64,000 bases of DNA from NCBI GenBank assembly GCA_021732005.1, contig JAKFVT010000056.1, forward strand, positions 62,001-126,000. Direction: 5' to 3'. The notes beneath the pieces were generated by a model. The model made no database searches. It was not told the DNA's origin and saw only the letters and a list, made by a program, of their open reading frames with translations. A program made the translations under genes and the position numbers. Positions 60,906-64,000 of this stretch are shown here, one piece after another. How positions within the stretch are numbered: position 1 is the first letter of the stretch; every line of letters begins with the position of its first letter. The DNA is from Mycobacterium sp. Lineage in GTDB: Bacteria; Actinomycetota; Actinomycetes; Mycobacteriales; Mycobacteriaceae.

Positions 60906-62093
60906 ATGACAGATACCGTCCTGGTCCTCAACTCCGGCTCCTCATCACTGAAATACCAATTGCTCCAACCAGATATGTCCACGTCGTTGGCTCACGGCAT
61001 CGTCGAGCGGATCGGTGAAGAGACCTCGACCGCGACACTGGTGCTCGGGAAGCGCGAGATTCGGCGCGACGGCCCGATTGCCGACCACGAGGCTGCTCTG
61101 CGCACCGCGTTCGAGTTGTTCAGCGAGGCGGGCGAGGACCTGGACGGTCTGGGGCTGGCCGCCGTCGGCCACCGGGTGGTGCACGGCGGCCAGGATCTGT
61201 ATCGGCCCACCATCGTCGACGATGCGCTGATCGCCAGGTTGCGGGAACTCGCCCCGCTCGCGCCGCTGCACAATCCGCCCGCCGTGCTCGGCATCGAGGT
61301 CGCGCGCCGTGCGCTGCCTGATCTGCCGCACGTCGCGGTGTTCGACACCGCTTTCTTCCACGACCTGCCCGCCGCGGCGGCGACGTATGCGATCGACCGG
61401 GAATTGGCCAGCCGCTGGCAGATTCGCCGGTACGGCTTCCATGGCACGTCGCACCAGTACGTCAGCCAACAGGCCGCACAGTTCCTTGACGCCCCGATCG
61501 AATCCCTGAACCAGATCGTGCTGCACCTGGGCAACGGTGCCTCGGCGTCAGCGATCGCCGGCGGGCGGCCGCTCGACACCTCGATGGGGCTCACACCGAT
61601 GGAGGGCCTGGTGATGGGAACGCGTTCGGGCGATATCGATCCGGGCGTGCTCGTCTATCTGTGGCGCACCGCCGGCCTGGGCGTCGAGGAGATCGAGACG
61701 ATGCTCAACCGGCATGCCGGAATGTCCGGTCTGAGCGGTGAGATCGACTTTCGGGTTGTGCACCAAAGGATTGAATCCGGCGATGAGGCAGCGCAATTGG
61801 CCTACGACGTCTACATCCATCGCCTGCGCAAATACATCGGCGCCTATCTCGCCGTGCTCGGGCACACCGATGTGGTGACGTTCACCGCGGGGGTCGGCGA
61901 GAATGACGCACGGGTGCGGCGCGACGCACTGTCCGGTCTGGCGCCGCTGGGGATCGAACTCGACGAGCACCTCAACGACAGTCCGGCCGGGGGTGCCCGG
62001 CGGATCTCGGCCGAGAAGTCCCCGACGACGGTTCTGGTGATCCCGACGAACGAGGAACTCGCGATCGCGCGGGCCTGCCTGACCGTGATCTAG
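60906..62093 (+). CDS. ackA: acetate kinase
   Basis: AckA interconverts acetyl phosphate and acetate with ATP. The 395-residue sequence contains the ASKHA-fold signatures VLVLNSGSSSLKY, VVHGG, VAVFDTAFFHDLP, RYGFHGTSHQYV, LGNGASASAI and FTAGVGEN. ATG 60906 has GGGAAG close upstream. In related genomes it directly follows pta; here it follows a BcsB-like gene. Its stop overlaps the convergent DUF899 stop by four bases. Confidence 0.97.
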   Translation: MTDTVLVLNSGSSSLKYQLLQPDMSTSLAHGIVERIGEETSTATLVLGKREIRRDGPIADHEAALRTAFELFSEAGEDLDGLGLAAVGHRVVHGGQDLYRPTIVDDALIARLRELAPLAPLHNPPAVLGIEVARRALPDLPHVAVFDTAFFHDLPAAAATYAIDRELASRWQIRRYGFHGTSHQYVSQQAAQFLDAPIESLNQIVLHLGNGASASAIAGGRPLDTSMGLTPMEGLVMGTRSGDIDPGVLVYLWRTAGLGVEEIETMLNRHAGMSGLSGEIDFRVVHQRIESGDEAAQLAYDVYIHRLRKYIGAYLAVLGHTDVVTFTAGVGENDARVRRDALSGLAPLGIELDEHLNDSPAGGARRISAEKSPTTVLVIPTNEELAIARACLTVI

Positions 62094-62833
62094 CCGGCAG
62101 GCCGCGGATCACGCGGGTCGTCGGGGTCGGGATCGCCGAACCAGCGCGACGGGGTGTGCCCGGGGTAGTGGTCGTGCCAGGCCCACCATTCGTAGGGTTT
62201 GCTCTGCGGATAGCCCGGCGGGGAATCCTCCCAGGTCTCCTGTCGGCCGAGCGCAGTCATATCGAGGAAATGCCATGTGTTGACAAAGATTTCGTCGCCC
62301 CGGCTGTCGATGAAGTACGTGCGGTAGATCTGGTCGCCGTCGCGGATGAACGCGTTGGTGCCGTGCCACTGGTCGACGCCGAAGTCGACGTCGAAGGCGT
62401 TGTCCGGGCCGGGCAGCATTGTGTACCAGGGGATGTCCCAGCCCATCCTCGCCTTGATGCGCTGCACGTCGGCCTGCGCTCCGCGCGAGGCGTAGACGAG
62501 GGTGGTGTCGCGGGCGTTGAGGTGGGCGAGATTGCCGATGTGGTCGGCCATCAACGAGCATCCGACGCACCCGTGGTCGGGCCAGCCGTGGACACCCGGA
62601 TCGAGGAAGGCGCGGTAGACGATCAGTTGCCTTCTGCCGCCGAACAAGTCGAGCATGCTGATCATGCCGTCCGGCCCGTCGAACTCGTAGTTCTTCTCGA
62701 CGGGAGTCCACGGCATACGCCTGCGCAATGCGGCCAGGGCGTCGCGAGCTCGCGTCAATTCCTTTTCCTTGACCAGCATTTGCTGGCGGGCGGCCTCCCA
62801 TTCGGGTGCCGACACGATGTCGGGCATATGCAC
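62090..62833 (-). CDS. DUF899 thioredoxin-like protein
   Basis: The 247-residue DUF899-family protein has a thioredoxin-like core with a Cys pair in HGCVGCSLMADH, preceded by LIVYRAFLDPGVHGWPDH, and the family-typical C terminus (QSKPYEWWAWHDHYPGHTP). Function is not established. GTG 62833 has GAGGGAG 5 bases upstream; ATG 62827 is the alternative. It is divergent from the ArsR gene, with two matching operator-like repeats in between. Confidence 0.85.
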   Translation of the reverse strand: MHMPDIVSAPEWEAARQQMLVKEKELTRARDALAALRRRMPWTPVEKNYEFDGPDGMISMLDLFGGRRQLIVYRAFLDPGVHGWPDHGCVGCSLMADHIGNLAHLNARDTTLVYASRGAQADVQRIKARMGWDIPWYTMLPGPDNAFDVDFGVDQWHGTNAFIRDGDQIYRTYFIDSRGDEIFVNTWHFLDMTALGRQETWEDSPPGYPQSKPYEWWAWHDHYPGHTPSRWFGDPDPDDPRDPRPAG

Positions 62834-62853
62834 GGTTGCTCCCTCTAAATCAT

Positions 62854-62869
62854 TCAACAAGCCAGTTGA
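62854..62869. promoter_or_regulatory. ArsR-type operator candidate, copy 1
   Basis: The inverted repeat TCAAC-6 bases-GTTGA lies between the divergent DUF899 and ArsR genes, 21 bases before the DUF899 start. The arms and the first three spacer bases (AAG) are identical to copy 2. Confidence 0.65.
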
Positions 62870-62901
62870 GTATCTGACTTCAGCGAACCACTCCGAGCGG
62901 C

Positions 62902-62907
62902 TATAGT
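62902..62907 (+). promoter_or_regulatory. -10 element for leaderless ArsR transcript
   Basis: TATAGT ends 7 bases before the ArsR ATG, so transcription would begin at or next to the start codon. No Shine-Dalgarno sequence is seen, which agrees with a leaderless message, common in mycobacteria. Confidence 0.45.
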
Positions 62908-62922
62908 CAACAAGATGGTTGA
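62907..62922. promoter_or_regulatory. ArsR-type operator candidate, copy 2
   Basis: The inverted repeat TCAAC-6 bases-GTTGA spans the ArsR start codon and touches the -10 element. Repressor bound here would block initiation directly, giving autoregulation. Confidence 0.65.
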
Positions 62923-63250
62923 AGATCAAGTGTTGGACCGGGCCTATGCCGCCCTGGCCGACCCGACGCGCCGCCACCTGATCGAGGTGTTGCGGCAGGG
63001 CGATGCGCGGATCACCGACCTTGCCGCCCCGCTGCCGATGACGTTCGCCGGGGTGTCACGCCACGTCGGGGTGTTGGAGTCGGCCGGCCTCATCCAACGG
63101 GAGGTGCGCGGACGTGAACATTGGGTGTCGTTGCGGCCGGAAGGGCTTACCGCAGCTCAACATTGGATCGACGAGCAGACCCGGTTCTGGTCGACCCGTG
63201 CTGATGCGCTGGCCGCACGACTGCGCCGCAAGAAGGCCGACGGCCGATGA
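62915..63250 (+). CDS. ArsR-family regulator (SRPBCC-linked type)
   Basis: The 111-residue winged-helix repressor begins YAALADPTRRHLIEVLRQGD and has recognition region PMTFAGVSRHVGVLESAGLI and wing VRGREHWVSL. No metal-binding cysteine motif is seen, as in the ArsR group paired with AHSA1/SRPBCC genes. It is translationally coupled to the next gene (ATGA) and is likely to repress its own operon and DUF899. Confidence 0.92.
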   Translation: MVEDQVLDRAYAALADPTRRHLIEVLRQGDARITDLAAPLPMTFAGVSRHVGVLESAGLIQREVRGREHWVSLRPEGLTAAQHWIDEQTRFWSTRADALAARLRRKKADGR

Positions 63251-63690
63251 GTGAGACGGTGACCGTGGTCGTTTCGCGCGTCATGCCTGCGCCGCCCGAG
63301 GTGGTGTTCGACGAGTGGCTCGATCCGGAAGCGCTGCAGGAATGGATGTGCCCGAACCCGGTGCGCGTCGTCGAGGTCGCGGTCGAGCCTCGCGTCGGCG
63401 GGACGGTGCGCTTCGACGTCGACGATTCCGGCACCAGGTTGCTCATCAGCGGGCAGTTCCTGACCATCGACCGCCCGCATCTGCTGCGGTTCACCTGGAG
63501 CAATTCGAATTGGGAGGATCCGTCTCGGGTGAGCATCGTCGACGTGACGTTCGAGCCGGTCGGCGTGGACGAGACGTTGATGTCGATCGAGCACTCGCTG
63601 CTGCCGACGAGCGAATTCGAATCGTTCCACAGCGGCTGGATAGACACCTTCGCCCAGCTCGCCGACCGGTTGGCGTCGACTGCGCGGTGA
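63247..63690 (+). CDS. AHSA1/SRPBCC-domain protein
   Basis: The 147-residue protein of the AHSA1-like SRPBCC family shows RVMPAPPEVVFDEWLDPEAL at the N terminus, VEPRVGGTVRFDV, and the terminal helix FHSGWIDTFAQLADRL. It is co-transcribed with the ArsR gene, the standard pairing. Ligand and function are unknown. Confidence 0.9.
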   Translation: MSETVTVVVSRVMPAPPEVVFDEWLDPEALQEWMCPNPVRVVEVAVEPRVGGTVRFDVDDSGTRLLISGQFLTIDRPHLLRFTWSNSNWEDPSRVSIVDVTFEPVGVDETLMSIEHSLLPTSEFESFHSGWIDTFAQLADRLASTAR

Positions 63691-63756
63691 TCGAACGACG
63701 AGATCGGTTGTGGACAGCCGAACGCACGATCGCGTGACGGATGAGAGTCTTCAGCC

Positions 63757-64000
63757 GTGTGGAACGGCCGCCAACCATTCGTCGGCAGCGAAGCATTGGC
63801 GGGCGGACTACTCACTCGGCATCAACTGCGCACGCGGTGTCGTGCCGTGTTTCCCGACGTCTACCTGGCACGCGGTAGCGAAGCGTCGCTGCATGATCGG
63901 ATCACTGCCGCGTGGCTCTGGTCTCACCGGGAAGCCACAATCGCAGGGCTCTCTGCAGCGGCAGTGCATGGCACGAAATGGATTTCGCCCGACGACCCGG
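63757..64000 (+). CDS. N-terminal part of a DUF559-like mycobacterial protein (cut by window end)
   Basis: A GTG-initiated frame remains open to the window edge for 81 codons. It begins NGRQPFVGSEALAGGLLTRH and contains VFPDVYLARGSEASLHDRI, AAWLWSHREATIAGLSAAAV and HGTKW. This is the N-terminal pattern of a large family of mycobacterial proteins whose C terminus, not visible here, usually carries a DUF559/Vsr-like endonuclease fold. M. tuberculosis has pknG at this position after ackA, so the neighbourhood has changed. Confidence 0.65.
   Translation, partial: MWNGRQPFVGSEALAGGLLTRHQLRTRCRAVFPDVYLARGSEASLHDRITAAWLWSHREATIAGLSAAAVHGTKWISPDDP

Noticed and set aside
1..64000. Mobile-element origin of the inserted regions
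   Set aside because: I found no transposase, integrase, tRNA or flanking direct repeats in the window, so transfer by a specific element cannot be supported from sequence here.

Overview
The window is high-GC actinobacterial DNA, and gene order places it in the mycobacteria, most likely a fast-growing Mycolicibacterium. Several blocks match gene neighbourhoods known from M. tuberculosis: DedA / fba / Rv0361-like / DUF3151 / M50 protease / Rv0358-like / purA / Rv0356c-like; purT / rhodanese / metZ (Rv0389-Rv0391); and beta-lactamase-fold protein / fgd1 / pta / ackA (Rv0406c-Rv0409). The purA-fba block is inverted relative to M. tuberculosis, and mgtE is absent from its usual place beside fba.

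Layout. 0-3.8 kb: the end of a CoxG-like protein, a large secreted Ig-like/beta-propeller protein and a small secreted protein. 3.9-7 kb: DedA, class II aldolase, a membrane protein and DUF3151. 7-20.8 kb: an accessory insertion with an FUSC transporter, a CDF metal exporter, two tandem TetR paralogues and a tightly packed nine-gene plus-strand operon. That operon encodes a thiolase, SRPBCC protein, MaoC hydratase, two SDRs, acyl-CoA dehydrogenase, alpha/beta hydrolase, acyl-CoA ligase and aldehyde dehydrogenase, which together make a self-contained aldehyde-to-acyl-CoA beta-oxidation route of unknown substrate. 21-28.4 kb: the other half of the purA block, then a P450 and an MmpL transporter. 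28.5-38 kb: MarR, a secreted phosphodiesterase-fold protein, an AAA ATPase, purT, a rhodanese, metZ, an SDR, a GNAT and an MBL-fold enzyme.

38-62 kb is the most interesting part. The core genes fgd1, pta and ackA are interleaved with a polysaccharide locus of about 20 kb. A minus-strand module between fgd1 and pta encodes a polytopic protein, a cellulose-synthase-like GT2, a BcsB-like protein and a GT-C-like membrane enzyme. A second module between pta and ackA encodes two GT4s, a sugar-nucleotide epimerase, two GT2s, a glycosidase lipoprotein, a Wzx flippase, a Wzy polymerase and a Wzz/tyrosine-kinase fusion, and it ends with a second BcsB-like paralogue directly upstream of ackA. The locus therefore mixes synthase-type (BcsA/BcsB-like) and Wzx/Wzy-type components. 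An AT-rich region with a 22-bp imperfect palindrome lies between the two divergent directions.

62-64 kb: a DUF899 protein divergent from an ArsR-SRPBCC pair, with two matching 16-bp inverted repeats between them, and the start of a DUF559-like gene cut by the window edge. I saw no rRNA, tRNA, CRISPR array, insertion sequence or integrase gene. Functions are assigned from motifs and remembered families; no search was run.
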